Positions 17,792 to 26,447 are shown, counted from the first letter of the stretch. The stretch: DNA of 64,000 nucleotides from Paenibacillus sp. TCA20 (GCF_000732325.1 NZ_BBIW01000004.1:372001-436000), one strand, 5' to 3'. Notes: generated from the sequence alone by a model not told the origin. Numbers and translations are program-made.

Positions 17792-18805
17792 ATGGAACCA
17801 ATACTACGTGTAAAAGGTCTCAAGCAGCATTTTCCGATTCATGCCGGGGCCTTCAATAAAGTCGTCGGACATGTCCGCGCCGTTGATGGCATTGATCTTG
17901 AAGTCTATCCCGGTGAAACCCTTGGCATCGTTGGCGAATCCGGGTGCGGCAAATCAACGACTGGCAGAACGATTATGAGATTGAACGAGCCGACAGAAGG
18001 GGAAGTGATCTTCGGCGGCAAGGATCTTGCGAAGCTGGGCAAAGAAGAGATGCGTAAGACAAGACGCGATATCCAGATGGTATTCCAGGACCCGTTCGCC
18101 TCGCTTAATCCACGGAAGACGATCCGTAAGATTTTGCTTGAATCCCTGGCGGTTCACAAGATCGGTACAGCGAAGGAACGAAACGAGACGGTGGAGAAGA
18201 TCATTGAAATCGTCGGCTTGAAAAAGGAGCATCTGGATCGCCATCCGCATGACTTCTCCGGCGGACAGCGCCAGCGGATCGGGATTGCACGTGCACTTGT
18301 GCTGAATCCGAAGCTGATCATTGCCGATGAGCCTGTATCCGCTTTGGACGTTTCGATTCAATCCCAGGTATTGAACCTGCTCAAGAATTTGAAACAGGAT
18401 TTTGACCTTACATTGATGTTTATCTCTCATGATCTGTCTGTCGTCAAGCATTTGTGCGACCGGGTTGCCGTGATGTATCTTGGCCGGATTGTAGAGATTG
18501 CGGATAAGCGGAGCTTGTTTGCGAGTCCAAGCCATCCGTATACTCAGGCGCTCTTGTCTGCGGTACCGCAGGCGAATCCAAGGCAGAAGAGAGAACGTAT
18601 CCTGCTGACAGGCGACTTGCCGAGTCCGGCAAATCCGCCGTCCGGCTGTACGTTCCATCCGCGCTGCCGTTTTGCGACAGAAGAATGCAAGACGACAGCT
18701 CCGCAGCTAAGAGATATTGGTGACGGGCATCAGGTGTCCTGTCATTATGCAGAGCAAATACTCGAGAGCCTGCGGGCCAAGGAGCCTCAAGGTGCTGTGC
18801 ACTAG
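17792..18805 (+). CDS. Peptide/glutathione ABC importer ATPase, DppF type
   Basis: Second ATPase, 337 aa from ATG 17792, chosen because AAGGGG lies 9 bp upstream; ATG 17783, which overlaps dppD-type coding, abuts that site. Walker A GESGCGKS, signature FSGGQRQR, Walker [13 protein letters not shown] and FISHDLSVV are intact, followed by the C-terminal cysteine-rich extension ([14 protein letters not shown]). Together with the DppD-type subunit it powers uptake. Confidence 0.92.
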   Translation: MEPILRVKGLKQHFPIHAGAFNKVVGHVRAVDGIDLEVYPGETLGIVGESGCGKSTTGRTIMRLNEPTEGEVIFGGKDLAKLGKEEMRKTRRDIQMVFQDPFASLNPRKTIRKILLESLAVHKIGTAKERNETVEKIIEIVGLKKEHLDRHPHDFSGGQRQRIGIARALVLNPKLIIADEPVSALDVSIQSQVLNLLKNLKQDFDLTLMFISHDLSVVKHLCDRVAVMYLGRIVEIADKRSLFASPSHPYTQALLSAVPQANPRQKRERILLTGDLPSPANPPSGCTFHPRCRFATEECKTTAPQLRDIGDGHQVSCHYAEQILESLRAKEPQGAVH

Positions 18806-18832
18806 TTCAATCTATCAAGGGGGAAATCATCC

Positions 18833-20446
18833 ATGAAGACGTTCGACCCATTATCCTACCCATATACATCCCAGCGCAATGCGACCTACGCAAAGAACGG
18901 AATGGTGGCTACCTCACAGCCGCTCGCTGCACAGGCTGGGCTCGACATTCTGAAGCGCGGAGGCAATGCGATTGATGCAGCGATTGCAACAGCAGCCTGC
19001 CTTACCGTCGTTGAACCGACTTCGAATGGAATCGGCGGAGATGCATTTGCCATCGTCTGGACGAAAGGCGAGCTGCACGGTTTGAATGCAAGCGGACCTT
19101 CACCGGCAGGTATTTCGATTGAGGCGGTGAAGGAACAAGGACATGACAAGATGCCAACTTACGGCTGGCTTCCTGTTACCGTCCCCGGTGCACCATCGGC
19201 ATGGAAGGCGTTATCTGACCGCTTCGGCAAGCTTCCGCTTGCGGAAGTGCTCCAGCCTGCTATCGACTATGCGGAGAATGGATTTCCACTGACACCAACG
19301 CTTGGGTATTACTGGAATCTGGCTTATAACAAGTTCAAGGAGAAGCTGACAGGTCCTGAATTTTCCGGATGGTTTGAAACCTTTGCACCGGAAGGAAGAG
19401 CTCCGAAGATCGGAGAGATCTGGAAGTCACCGGGCCATGCGAAGACCCTTCGTGCTATTGCGGAGACCGGAGCAGAATCCTTCTACCGGGGTGAAATTGC
19501 TGACCAGATCGATGCCTTCTCCCGTGAGCACGGCGGCTTCCTTCGCAAAGAGGATCTGGCCGCTTATTATCCGGAATGGGTAGACCCGATCTCTGTGAAC
19601 TATAAAGGCTATGACGTATGGGAGATTCCACCGAACGGTCAGGGGCTAGTCGCTTTGCTTGCGCTGAACATGCTGAAGAAGGATGAGTTTGCTGCACGTG
19701 ATACAGTGGATACCCATCATCTACAGATGGAGGCAATGAAGCTGGCCTTTACGGACGGACTGAACTACATTACCCAGCCTGACAAAATGAAGGTGACGGT
19801 GGAAGAGCTTCTGTCTGATGCGTACGCGGAAGAAAGAAGAGCGCTGATTGGCGAAGAGGCGATTCAGCCGGAACCGGGGAATCCGGCCAGAAGTGGCACA
19901 GTATATTTGGCAGCTGCCGACGGTGAAGGGAATATGATCTCGTTTATTCAAAGCAATTACATGGGCTTTGGTTCTGGCGTCGTGATCCCAGGTACAGGAA
20001 TCGGGCTGCAAAACCGCGGACATTCCTTCTCACTGGATGAGACGCATGCTAACCGGCTCGAAGGCGGCAAGAAATCCTACCATACCATTATTCCAGGCTT
20101 CCTGACCAAGGATGGCAAGCCGGTCGGACCGTTTGGAGTCATGGGTGGATTCATGCAGCCGCAGGGTCATATGCAGGTTGTAATGAACATGATTGACTTT
20201 CAACTGAACCCGCAGTCTGCACTGGATGCACCTCGCTGGCAGTGGGTTGAAGGTAAGACGGTGGAGGTCGAACCGAACTTCCCGGATCATATTGCACTCA
20301 GCCTGGCCAGAAAAGGTCATGACATAAGGCGGGCGAATAGTACTGGCGGCTTTGGCCGAGGACAAATTATTGTACGGGACAATGAGAACGGAGTGCTTGT
20401 AGGCGGTACGGATTACCGTACCGATGGCACCATTGCAGCCTGGTAA
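18833..20446 (+). CDS. Cytoplasmic gamma-glutamyltransferase (YwrD-like)
   Basis: A 537-aa Ntn-hydrolase that removes or transfers gamma-glutamyl groups from glutathione and related peptides. The N-terminal ASGPSPAG and NGIGGDAFAIV regions and the autocleavage site SGTVYLAAAD with predicted catalytic Thr356 are intact; VMGGFMQPQGHMQV follows in the small subunit. There is no signal peptide, unlike secreted GGTs, so it should act inside the cell as YwrD is presumed to do. As last gene of the importer operon it probably degrades imported glutathione or gamma-glutamyl peptides to release amino acids and sulfur. GGGGGAAATC precedes the ATG. Confidence 0.9.
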   Translation: MKTFDPLSYPYTSQRNATYAKNGMVATSQPLAAQAGLDILKRGGNAIDAAIATAACLTVVEPTSNGIGGDAFAIVWTKGELHGLNASGPSPAGISIEAVKEQGHDKMPTYGWLPVTVPGAPSAWKALSDRFGKLPLAEVLQPAIDYAENGFPLTPTLGYYWNLAYNKFKEKLTGPEFSGWFETFAPEGRAPKIGEIWKSPGHAKTLRAIAETGAESFYRGEIADQIDAFSREHGGFLRKEDLAAYYPEWVDPISVNYKGYDVWEIPPNGQGLVALLALNMLKKDEFAARDTVDTHHLQMEAMKLAFTDGLNYITQPDKMKVTVEELLSDAYAEERRALIGEEAIQPEPGNPARSGTVYLAAADGEGNMISFIQSNYMGFGSGVVIPGTGIGLQNRGHSFSLDETHANRLEGGKKSYHTIIPGFLTKDGKPVGPFGVMGGFMQPQGHMQVVMNMIDFQLNPQSALDAPRWQWVEGKTVEVEPNFPDHIALSLARKGHDIRRANSTGGFGRGQIIVRDNENGVLVGGTDYRTDGTIAAW

Positions 20447-20473
20447 TTATTTTTTCTACTATTATATATCATT

Positions 20474-20516
20474 GAACCTTAACCGAATGAATATTTCATT
20501 TGGTTAAGGTTTTTTG
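20474..20516 (+). terminator. Terminator after the gamma-glutamyltransferase operon
   Basis: AACCTTAACC...GGTTAAGGTT stem extended by GAATGAA/TTCATTT pairing, then six Ts. Confidence 0.88.
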
Positions 20517-20730
20517 GCGAGCAAAGGATGGGAATGGGATAAACTTGTCTAATATATATAGCAGTGGGAGGAAACTGTTGCTTTTTGTTCAATTTTTAAG
20601 ATGATTGCTCCCGCATTGTCGTCCAGAATGGCCCGAGTGGGCTATTCAACATGGCAAGGCATTTAAGTTATGCTGATGTACATAAGGTTTAATCCATCTA
20701 AATTTAAGAGCACAGAAAGGAACGAAAATA

Positions 20731-21345
20731 ATGAAAAAAGTTGTTTTAATGCTAGTCCTATTTCTACTGCTGATGCCCGGAGCGGCGTTTGCACATACGC
20801 ATCTCGAGAGCTCGCTGCCTGCTGATGGGGAAGAAGTCACTACAGAGCTGACAGAGGTTCAGCTGACCTTTGAAGGACCGATTGAGCAGCTGAGTACGGT
20901 AGAAGTCGTAAGTGAGAATGGTGACAAGGTAGAGCTGGCTTCAACGGAAGTTGAAGGAAATGTGCTTACGGGAACTACAAGCGCTCCGTTTGCGAATGGC
21001 AATTATACAGCAAACTGGACAATTATCGGGGAAGATGGCCATGAGGTCACAGGCAGTGTTGCGTTTACCGTAAATGCACCTGAGACAGCTCCGGAAGCAG
21101 ACACACCGCCTGCAGAGGAGAACAACGAGGATACGCCTGTCTCTAATGAGGATCAAGGAACAGAGGAGCCTGCCGCGGATTCAAGTACAGAAGCTCCAGC
21201 AGGAGAAGCAGCTGAGAATACGGCAGAGACTGCACAGCCTGAGACAGCATCCGGCTTTAACAATACTGCTCTCTGGATTGGTATTGTGGCGGCCATTGTT
21301 ATTGCGGGTGTTTATGTAGCGATGCGTAAGAGAGGTAAAAAATAA
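20731..21345 (+). CDS. copC: CopC-domain copper-binding protein with C-terminal membrane anchor
   Basis: A 204-aa exported protein. The signal peptide ends AAFA, leaving a mature N-terminus beginning HTHLESSLPADGEEV, in which the first histidines are the expected CopC copper ligands. The CopC beta-sandwich runs to about residue 115 (GHEVTGSVAFTV contains a further conserved His). A long Glu/Ala/Pro/Thr-rich linker and a transmembrane helix (LWIGIVAAIVIAGVYVAM) followed by RKRGKK anchor it in the membrane. It is 2 bp ahead of copD, forming a copper-handling pair. Confidence 0.88.
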   Translation: MKKVVLMLVLFLLLMPGAAFAHTHLESSLPADGEEVTTELTEVQLTFEGPIEQLSTVEVVSENGDKVELASTEVEGNVLTGTTSAPFANGNYTANWTIIGEDGHEVTGSVAFTVNAPETAPEADTPPAEENNEDTPVSNEDQGTEEPAADSSTEAPAGEAAENTAETAQPETASGFNNTALWIGIVAAIVIAGVYVAMRKRGKK

Positions 21346-21347
21346 AC

Positions 21348-22427
21348 ATGTCTTTCCTAAGCGATGGACTATTATATATCTGCTATGCATATCTAATGGG
21401 GAGCCTACTGGTGCAGCTTGCACCGGCAGGCTCTAAGCCGCTGGTAGAGATTCCTCGCTGGACCGTTAATTTGAGCATCGTCGGCATTATTCTGCTTGCG
21501 TCTGCTCCTCTCCTGCAGATCATCATAAGATTTGGGCCGAGCATCGGTTATGGTCAAGCGATTTCGAGTGTATTATTTACTTTCAAAGAAGGCAGGGCCT
21601 ATTTAATTGTCGTTGGCTTATGTATCCTGCTTCTGCTCCAATTCCTGCTATTCAAGAATTCGCTGCAAGAGAAGAAGGTACTGTATCCATCGGTATTGAT
21701 TACCGTTTGTATCATTGCGATCTTCGGGTGGTCCAGCCATCTCGGAGCAATCGCCGGGCTTGCAGGAGCGGCAATACAGTTTCTACATATGCTTGGTGTA
21801 GCGGTATGGATTGGCATTCTGCTTGTGATTGCCTGGTTTACACAAGAGGCGAGGAACTGGCCCGCATTTCTGAAATGGTACACACCAGTAGCGATTGCCG
21901 GTGTGCTCATGATTCTGGTCTCCGGTCTCATGACCATGTCTTACACGACACCAGAGTATGTGAATTCCTGGATGCTATCCTATGGCCAAGCACTGCTAAT
22001 GAAGCATCTGCTGTTCATTCCGCTGATCGTGTTTGGTTTTGGCAACGGATTTATTTATAAGCACAAATTAAAGTCCAATCCTAGCTTTAATCCGATTCCT
22101 TGGCTTCGGGCAGAAGCCATTATCGTGATTCTCGTCTTCGGCTTCACGGCATTTATGAAGCTGCAGACACCTCCGCATGAAGTGGCGGAGACGCTTAAAT
22201 ACAGCGAGCCGTCCGCTGTGTTTACAATGCTGCATCCGGAAGCGAGTCTTCCGCTATCCATCAGCCTAACTGCCTGGGCCTTGATCCCCGCGATCATCGC
22301 GCTGCTCAGCCTTGGAACCATCGTGTATTCGTTCCGACGGAATCAATCAAGACCTGGCAGCTCCCTGATTGCAGGACTTGTGTTTGTCATGAGTGCCTAC
22401 GCAGCAGTGATGCTCTGTGTACAATAA
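21348..22427 (+). CDS. copD: CopD-family copper uptake membrane protein
   Basis: A 359-aa membrane protein with eight or more hydrophobic segments. The CopD domain is recognised by QFLHMLGVAVWIGILL, followed by LLMKHLLFIPLIVFGFGNG and LRAEAIIVILVFGFTAFM. CopC-CopD pairs move copper across the membrane, and in Bacillus the fused YcnJ imports it. Only 2 bp separates it from copC, so translation is probably coupled. Confidence 0.87.
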   Translation: MSFLSDGLLYICYAYLMGSLLVQLAPAGSKPLVEIPRWTVNLSIVGIILLASAPLLQIIIRFGPSIGYGQAISSVLFTFKEGRAYLIVVGLCILLLLQFLLFKNSLQEKKVLYPSVLITVCIIAIFGWSSHLGAIAGLAGAAIQFLHMLGVAVWIGILLVIAWFTQEARNWPAFLKWYTPVAIAGVLMILVSGLMTMSYTTPEYVNSWMLSYGQALLMKHLLFIPLIVFGFGNGFIYKHKLKSNPSFNPIPWLRAEAIIVILVFGFTAFMKLQTPPHEVAETLKYSEPSAVFTMLHPEASLPLSISLTAWALIPAIIALLSLGTIVYSFRRNQSRPGSSLIAGLVFVMSAYAAVMLCVQ

Positions 22428-22435
22428 TAATGAAT

Positions 22436-22504
22436 AGCCCCTTTCGTCAGGAGCAGGTGTACATCCCTGAGATGAACCCCCTTTTGAGCGAAAGGGGCTT
22501 TTTT
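22436..22504 (+). terminator. Terminator after copCD, with two competing 5' arms
   Basis: CGAAAGGGGCT (22489-22499) followed by Ts can pair with the adjacent CCCCCTTTT (compact hairpin) or with AGCCCCTTTCG (22436-22446, large loop). Confidence 0.75.
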
Positions 22505-22523
22505 AAGACAGCAGGTCCTTTTG

Positions 22524-22551
22524 TTTACAAATGAAGGAGAGCAGATATAAT
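22524..22551 (+). promoter_or_regulatory. Promoter of the ArsR-type gene placing the start codon at the transcript end
   Basis: TTTACA (22524-22529), 16-bp spacer, TATAAT (22546-22551). Only seven bases separate the -10 box from the ATG at 22559, so the mRNA would be leaderless. Confidence 0.55.
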
Positions 22552-22558
22552 TATATTC

Positions 22559-22870
22559 ATGGAACCTATAACGATTCATAAAGTGTTGTCGAATGAGACG
22601 CGTCGGGATATTCTTGAATGGCTCAAGAATCCGGAAGAGCATTTCGGTGAGAAGTATCATCGTCCGCCGGGTGGTGATGTATCAAAGGGTGTATGTGTTG
22701 GAGATATTCAAGTCAAGGCTGGACTTGCTCAATCGGTGATCTCAAGCTATCTCCTTGCAATGCAGAAGGCCGGGCTGCTCATATCGGAACGAGTGGGACA
22801 GTGGACGTATTACAGACGTAATGAAGGCGTCATTAAGCAGTTTTGTGAAGAGCTGACAAACAATTTATAA
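22559..22870 (+). CDS. ArsR-family transcriptional regulator
   Basis: A 103-aa winged-helix protein of the ArsR fold (LSNETRRDILEWLKNP, AQSVISSYLLAMQKAGLLISERVGQWTYYRRNE). An insert rich in His, Pro and Gly (residues 27-44) precedes GVCVGDI, where Cys46 sits at the position of the alpha-3 metal-site cysteine of related sensors. The closest GGAG is about 19 bp upstream of the ATG, too far for normal initiation, which agrees with leaderless translation. It follows copCD after a terminator and may regulate them, but it has its own promoter and the target is uncertain. Confidence 0.82.
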   Translation: MEPITIHKVLSNETRRDILEWLKNPEEHFGEKYHRPPGGDVSKGVCVGDIQVKAGLAQSVISSYLLAMQKAGLLISERVGQWTYYRRNEGVIKQFCEELTNNL

Positions 22871-22872
22871 AG

Positions 22873-22886
22873 AAAGGAGCTCCTTT
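22873..22886 (+). terminator. Weak hairpin after the ArsR-type gene
   Basis: AAAGGAGCTCCTTT is a perfect palindrome directly after the stop codon, followed by TGTTATTATTAT; weak as a terminator. Confidence 0.35.
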
Positions 22887-23012
22887 GTTATTATTATCTA
22901 TTTTTTTGGATATATAGATTTTAATAGACAGCTGTAAGTGCCGAGTGTTGAATTCTGAGCTTGTGCGAAAATATGTTATAATGGGCCGGATAAAGAGAGG
23001 ATGTGAGGTAAC

Positions 23013-23996
23013 ATGGTGCGTTTTGGAATTATCGGAACGAATAAGATTACGGTTCAATTTATTGAAGCGGCATCGACTCTTCCTGATTTTAAGCTGACAG
23101 CCGTCTATTCGCGTACAGAGGAGAGAGGTCGGGAATTTGCTGAACAGCATGGCGCGGAGCACGTATTTACTGATCTTGAGGAAATGGCCCAAAGCGACGT
23201 GCTGGATGCGGTCTACATAGCAAGTCCGAACTCGTATCACAGTAAGCAGGCTGTTCTCTTGATGCAGCACGGCAAGCATATTCTGTGCGAGAAGCCGATG
23301 GCATCCAACAGTAAAGAGCTTGCAGATATGGTTGCTGCGGCAGAAGCCAATAAGGTTGTGCTTATGGAAGCGATGAAATCAACGCTTATGCCGGGGTTTA
23401 AGGCGATGCAGGAACATCTCTTTAAGCTTGGACAAGTGCGTAAATATATGGTGAACTACTGTCAGTATTCATCCCGTTATGATGCTTACAAGCAAGGGGA
23501 CATTCAGAATGCATTCAAGCCTGAGTTCTCAAATGGCTCACTCATGGATATTGGAATCTACTGCATCTATCCGATGGTGGTATTGTTCGGCCAGCCGGAG
23601 AATGTCAAAGCGACAAGTGTCATGCTGGAATCGGGAGTCGATGGTGAGGGCAGCATCGTGCTTCAATATAAAGATATGGAGGGTGTGATCAGTTATTCCA
23701 AGATCACCAATTCCTATCTGCCTTCAGAGATCCAAGGTGAAGAGGGCAGTATGATCATTGATCATATTAACGCACCCGGAGCGGTAACCTTGCGATATCG
23801 AAACGGTGATTCCTTGCAAATATCTGAACGGAGCGAAGCTCCGGCCATGAAGTATGAAGCGGCAGAGTTTATCGGGCTCATTCAGAGCGGTGAGCTTCAA
23901 TCGGCTAACAATTCACACCAGCATTCCAGCATAACGATGGAAATTATGGACACCGTTCGCAAGCAGATCGGACTCGTATATCCTGCTGATCGCTAA
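23013..23996 (+). CDS. Gfo/Idh/MocA-family oxidoreductase
   Basis: A 327-aa NAD(P)-dependent dehydrogenase. The Rossmann start FGIIGTNKITVQFIEAA, the EKPMASNSKEL block with the conserved Lys, and the C-terminal alpha/beta domain (SLMDIGIYCIYPMV) match the family. The first glycine motif reads GTNKI instead of the commoner GxGxxG. Substrate (sugar, inositol or diol) unknown. TGAGGT lies 5 bp before the ATG. Monocistronic, ended by a terminator shared with the convergent CarD gene. Confidence 0.87.
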   Translation: MVRFGIIGTNKITVQFIEAASTLPDFKLTAVYSRTEERGREFAEQHGAEHVFTDLEEMAQSDVLDAVYIASPNSYHSKQAVLLMQHGKHILCEKPMASNSKELADMVAAAEANKVVLMEAMKSTLMPGFKAMQEHLFKLGQVRKYMVNYCQYSSRYDAYKQGDIQNAFKPEFSNGSLMDIGIYCIYPMVVLFGQPENVKATSVMLESGVDGEGSIVLQYKDMEGVISYSKITNSYLPSEIQGEEGSMIIDHINAPGAVTLRYRNGDSLQISERSEAPAMKYEAAEFIGLIQSGELQSANNSHQHSSITMEIMDTVRKQIGLVYPADR

Positions 23997-24017
23997 TGCT
24001 GGTCAGTTAATTAAAAA

Positions 24018-24053
24018 CAACCCGGAACGCGAGAAAGCCAGCGTTACCGGGTT
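24018..24053. terminator. Bidirectional terminator between oxidoreductase and CarD genes
   Basis: AACCCGG-ACGC arms pair with GCGT-CCGGGTT; the T-run is stronger on the minus strand. Confidence 0.8.
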
Positions 24054-24057
24054 AATC

Positions 24058-24543
24058 TTAATTAAGAGCAACTAGAGAATCGTTAAGCAGCTTCGTTGCT
24101 TGCTCTGGTGAAACATTCCGAGCATAGATGAGCTCACTGATCACAAGCTTTCGGGCATTGTTCAGCATGTTTTTGTCCGACCACCCTAAAGTTTTACGAG
24201 TCATCAACTTACTCAGATCGCGGATAACTTGAATTTCCATACAAATGTCTCCAGTTTTCAGCTTGCCGAGCATCATTTGTTGTCTTGTGTTCGCATTTGT
24301 GGGGATATCCCCGCATTCTTCTTGAAACATGGCTTTGGCCAGCATCAATGTTGCTTCATCACTGATGCAGCGAATTCCGAGAGAGTCTACTTTCGCTACA
24401 GGGATAGATACATTAATAAGAGGATGATCAATGCGGACCTCAAAGTACCATTGTTTCTCCCCAAGAATTTCTTTCTCTTCTAAAGAATGAATAAAGCCTG
24501 CGCCGTACATGGGATAAAATACACAATCTCCTACTTGATACAT
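24058..24543 (-). CDS. CarD/CdnL-type RNA polymerase-binding regulator
   Basis: A 161-aa protein. Residues 1-60 form the CarD/TRCF RNA polymerase-interacting Tudor-like domain (QVGDCVFYPMYGAGFIHSLEEKEILG), and the rest is an alpha-helical DNA-contacting domain (LNNARKLVISELIYARNVS). In actinobacteria and myxobacteria such proteins stabilise open promoter complexes; in Bacillus the YdeB relative is little studied. AAAGGAG lies about 9 bp upstream of the ATG. Confidence 0.9.
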   Translation of the reverse strand: MYQVGDCVFYPMYGAGFIHSLEEKEILGEKQWYFEVRIDHPLINVSIPVAKVDSLGIRCISDEATLMLAKAMFQEECGDIPTNANTRQQMMLGKLKTGDICMEIQVIRDLSKLMTRKTLGWSDKNMLNNARKLVISELIYARNVSPEQATKLLNDSLVALN

Positions 24544-24713
24544 GAATAAAGGCTCCTTTTCTCTAAGATCTAAAGATGCAACTTTGCTTGAGACTTGGAG
24601 CTTAATATAAAGATTACCGAGGCATCTCTTCTTCTATTATATCATACCCTTGTTTTTATGATGGGTGAGGTAAATATCGGAAGATTAGGGGATGAATGCT
24701 TAAGCGAATAAAA

Positions 24714-24748
24714 ATCCGGGCCCAGGTCATATCGACCTGGGCCCGGAT
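24714..24748 (-). terminator. Terminator after amtB
   Basis: Perfect 15-bp stem ATCCGGGCCCAGGTC / GACCTGGGCCCGGAT with a 5-base loop; TTTTTA follows on the minus strand. Confidence 0.92.
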
Positions 24749-24772
24749 GGCTAATGCCATATCTTATTTGAT

Positions 24773-26053
24773 TTATAGAGTGGCGTTTGTTTTGTTGTTC
24801 TCTACGGACAACTGCTCTGGATAACCGTAAGTTCCGTGCTCACTCATATCCAGACCGATCAATTCTTCCTCTTCCGATACGCGAATTCCGATCGTCTTCT
24901 TCATTACCCATAGAATCGCATAGGATACGATGAAGGCGTATAGTCCACAAGCGATGACACCCATAGCCTGAACGCCCAGCTGACCGAAGCCGCCGCCGTA
25001 GAAGAGACCTGCATTACCTACACCCAGTTTCTCAACGAGCTCTGGAGTTGCGAAGAAACCAGTGGAGAGTGTCCCCCAGATCCCTGCTGTACCGTGAGCG
25101 GAAAGTGCTGCAATCGGATCGTCGATACCGAGATTCTCAAACATACGGATACTGAAGAATACGAGAATACCAGCGATAAGACCGATCACAATAGCTGCCC
25201 AGGAATCTACATAAGCACAAGATGCTGTAATCGCAACGAGACCTGCAAGCGCACCGTTAAGCATCATGGAAACATCTGCTTTACCCATAACAGCCCAAGC
25301 GATCAGAAGAGCGGCTACGGCACCGGCTGCTGCGCCGAGCTGCGTATTGATAGCGACATATCCAAAGAAGTTACCATCTTCAACCGTAATCGTACTGCCG
25401 GCGTTAAATCCAAACCAGCCTACCCAGAGAATCATTACACCGAGTGTAGTGAAGACTTGGTTATGACCAGGCATATTAAGAGGCTTGCGGTCTTTATTAT
25501 ATTTACCGATACGTGGTTTAAGCAGGAGTGTTGCTGCAAGTGCTGCACAAGCACCTGTCAAATGGACAACAGTAGATCCGGCGAAGTCTTGATCTCCGTG
25601 ATCTGCCAGCCAGCCGCCGCCCCAGATCCAGTGTGCGATAACCGGATATACAAGGATAGAGAACAGTGCTGCAAAGATCAAGTAAGCGGACAGCTTAGCT
25701 CTCTCTGCGAAGCCGCCCCATGCGATGGACATCGAGACTGCAGCAAATGCCAGCTGGAAGATGAACATAACGGTTGGTGCTACGGTGCTGTCAGCCGGAA
25801 CCTCCGGTTCATTAAAGAAGAAGTAATCTCCCCAACCGATGATAGAATTACCTTGACCACCAAAAATAAGTGCATAACCTACTGCCCAGAATACTACAGA
25901 GACAATACCTACTGTAAAGATCGTTTTACCTGCGACGTGCCCGGCATTCTTCATCCGAGTTGACCCTGCTTCGAGCAGGATAAATCCGGCTTGCATGAAC
26001 AGTACAAGAATAGCTCCGAGCATGACCCATACGCTGTTAATTCCGATTTCCAT
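24773..26053 (-). CDS. amtB: Ammonium transporter AmtB/NrgA
   Basis: A 426-aa Amt/MEP/Rh channel with 11 membrane segments. The conserved AGFILLEAGS start, the signature with the first pore His (STVVHLTGA), and DDPIAALSAHGTAGIWG with the second pore His are present, so the twin-His conduction site is intact. ATG 26053 is used because AAGGAG is 8 bp upstream. No PII gene (glnB/glnK) follows, whereas nrgA is normally paired with nrgB in Bacillus. Transcription starts about 350 bp upstream from a promoter carrying a GlnR/TnrA box, giving nitrogen control. Confidence 0.94.
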   Translation of the reverse strand: MEIGINSVWVMLGAILVLFMQAGFILLEAGSTRMKNAGHVAGKTIFTVGIVSVVFWAVGYALIFGGQGNSIIGWGDYFFFNEPEVPADSTVAPTVMFIFQLAFAAVSMSIAWGGFAERAKLSAYLIFAALFSILVYPVIAHWIWGGGWLADHGDQDFAGSTVVHLTGACAALAATLLLKPRIGKYNKDRKPLNMPGHNQVFTTLGVMILWVGWFGFNAGSTITVEDGNFFGYVAINTQLGAAAGAVAALLIAWAVMGKADVSMMLNGALAGLVAITASCAYVDSWAAIVIGLIAGILVFFSIRMFENLGIDDPIAALSAHGTAGIWGTLSTGFFATPELVEKLGVGNAGLFYGGGFGQLGVQAMGVIACGLYAFIVSYAILWVMKKTIGIRVSEEEELIGLDMSEHGTYGYPEQLSVENNKTNATL

Positions 26054-26430
26054 CTGATCCACTCCTTGTGTATGATGTGTGATGCGCCCCTTCTGACTTC
26101 TTAACATCCGCTACTTCAACCTTAATCTGTAAATCACAACCTTCAAGATAGCCGAGTCGCTTATAAATAGAATGATTATGACACAAGGTGGTGTCGAACT
26201 AGCCTTGTTTCAAGAGATCAATCTATTCAGCTGCAAAGGTAATGACTTGGCCGTTGAAACATAGACAACCTTCCCCGCCTGGATCTGAACGTTTCACGTA
26301 TTCTGCGAGAAGCTGAAGCAGAGTATGTATCCTGATGGATTCCCAGCGAGTTAGTTACCAATGAATCTCAGAAGATTTAAGGTTCCTTATTTAAAGGCTC
26401 TGACCGTATTTTAGGTGCAAAAGCACTTGT
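26054..26430 (-). other. Long untranslated leader of amtB
   Basis: About 350 bp between the predicted transcription start (near 26401) and the amtB ribosome site. No known riboswitch or T-box motif was recognised. A short open frame ending near 26165 and containing GEGCLCFNGQVITFAAE is visible, without a convincing start or ribosome site. Confidence 0.4.
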
Positions 26431-26447
26431 TGTCAATATATCTAACA
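26408..26447 (-). promoter_or_regulatory. amtB promoter overlapped by a GlnR/TnrA box
   Basis: On the minus strand TTGACA (26436-26431), 17-bp spacer, TAAAAT (26413-26408). TGTCAATATATCTAACA (26431-26447) matches TGTNA-N7-TNACA exactly and overlaps the -35 box, a position expected for repression by GlnR when nitrogen is plentiful. Confidence 0.75.

Noticed and set aside
25094-25963. 289-codon open frame antisense to amtB
   Set aside because: Cys/Asn/Asp-rich product typical of an antisense shadow of a membrane protein; no family resemblance.
26120-26340. Coding-like frame (GEGCLCFNGQVITFAAE) in the amtB leader
   Set aside because: No usual start codon with a ribosome site; upstream stop leaves at most about 43 codons, so chance or a decayed remnant is more likely.
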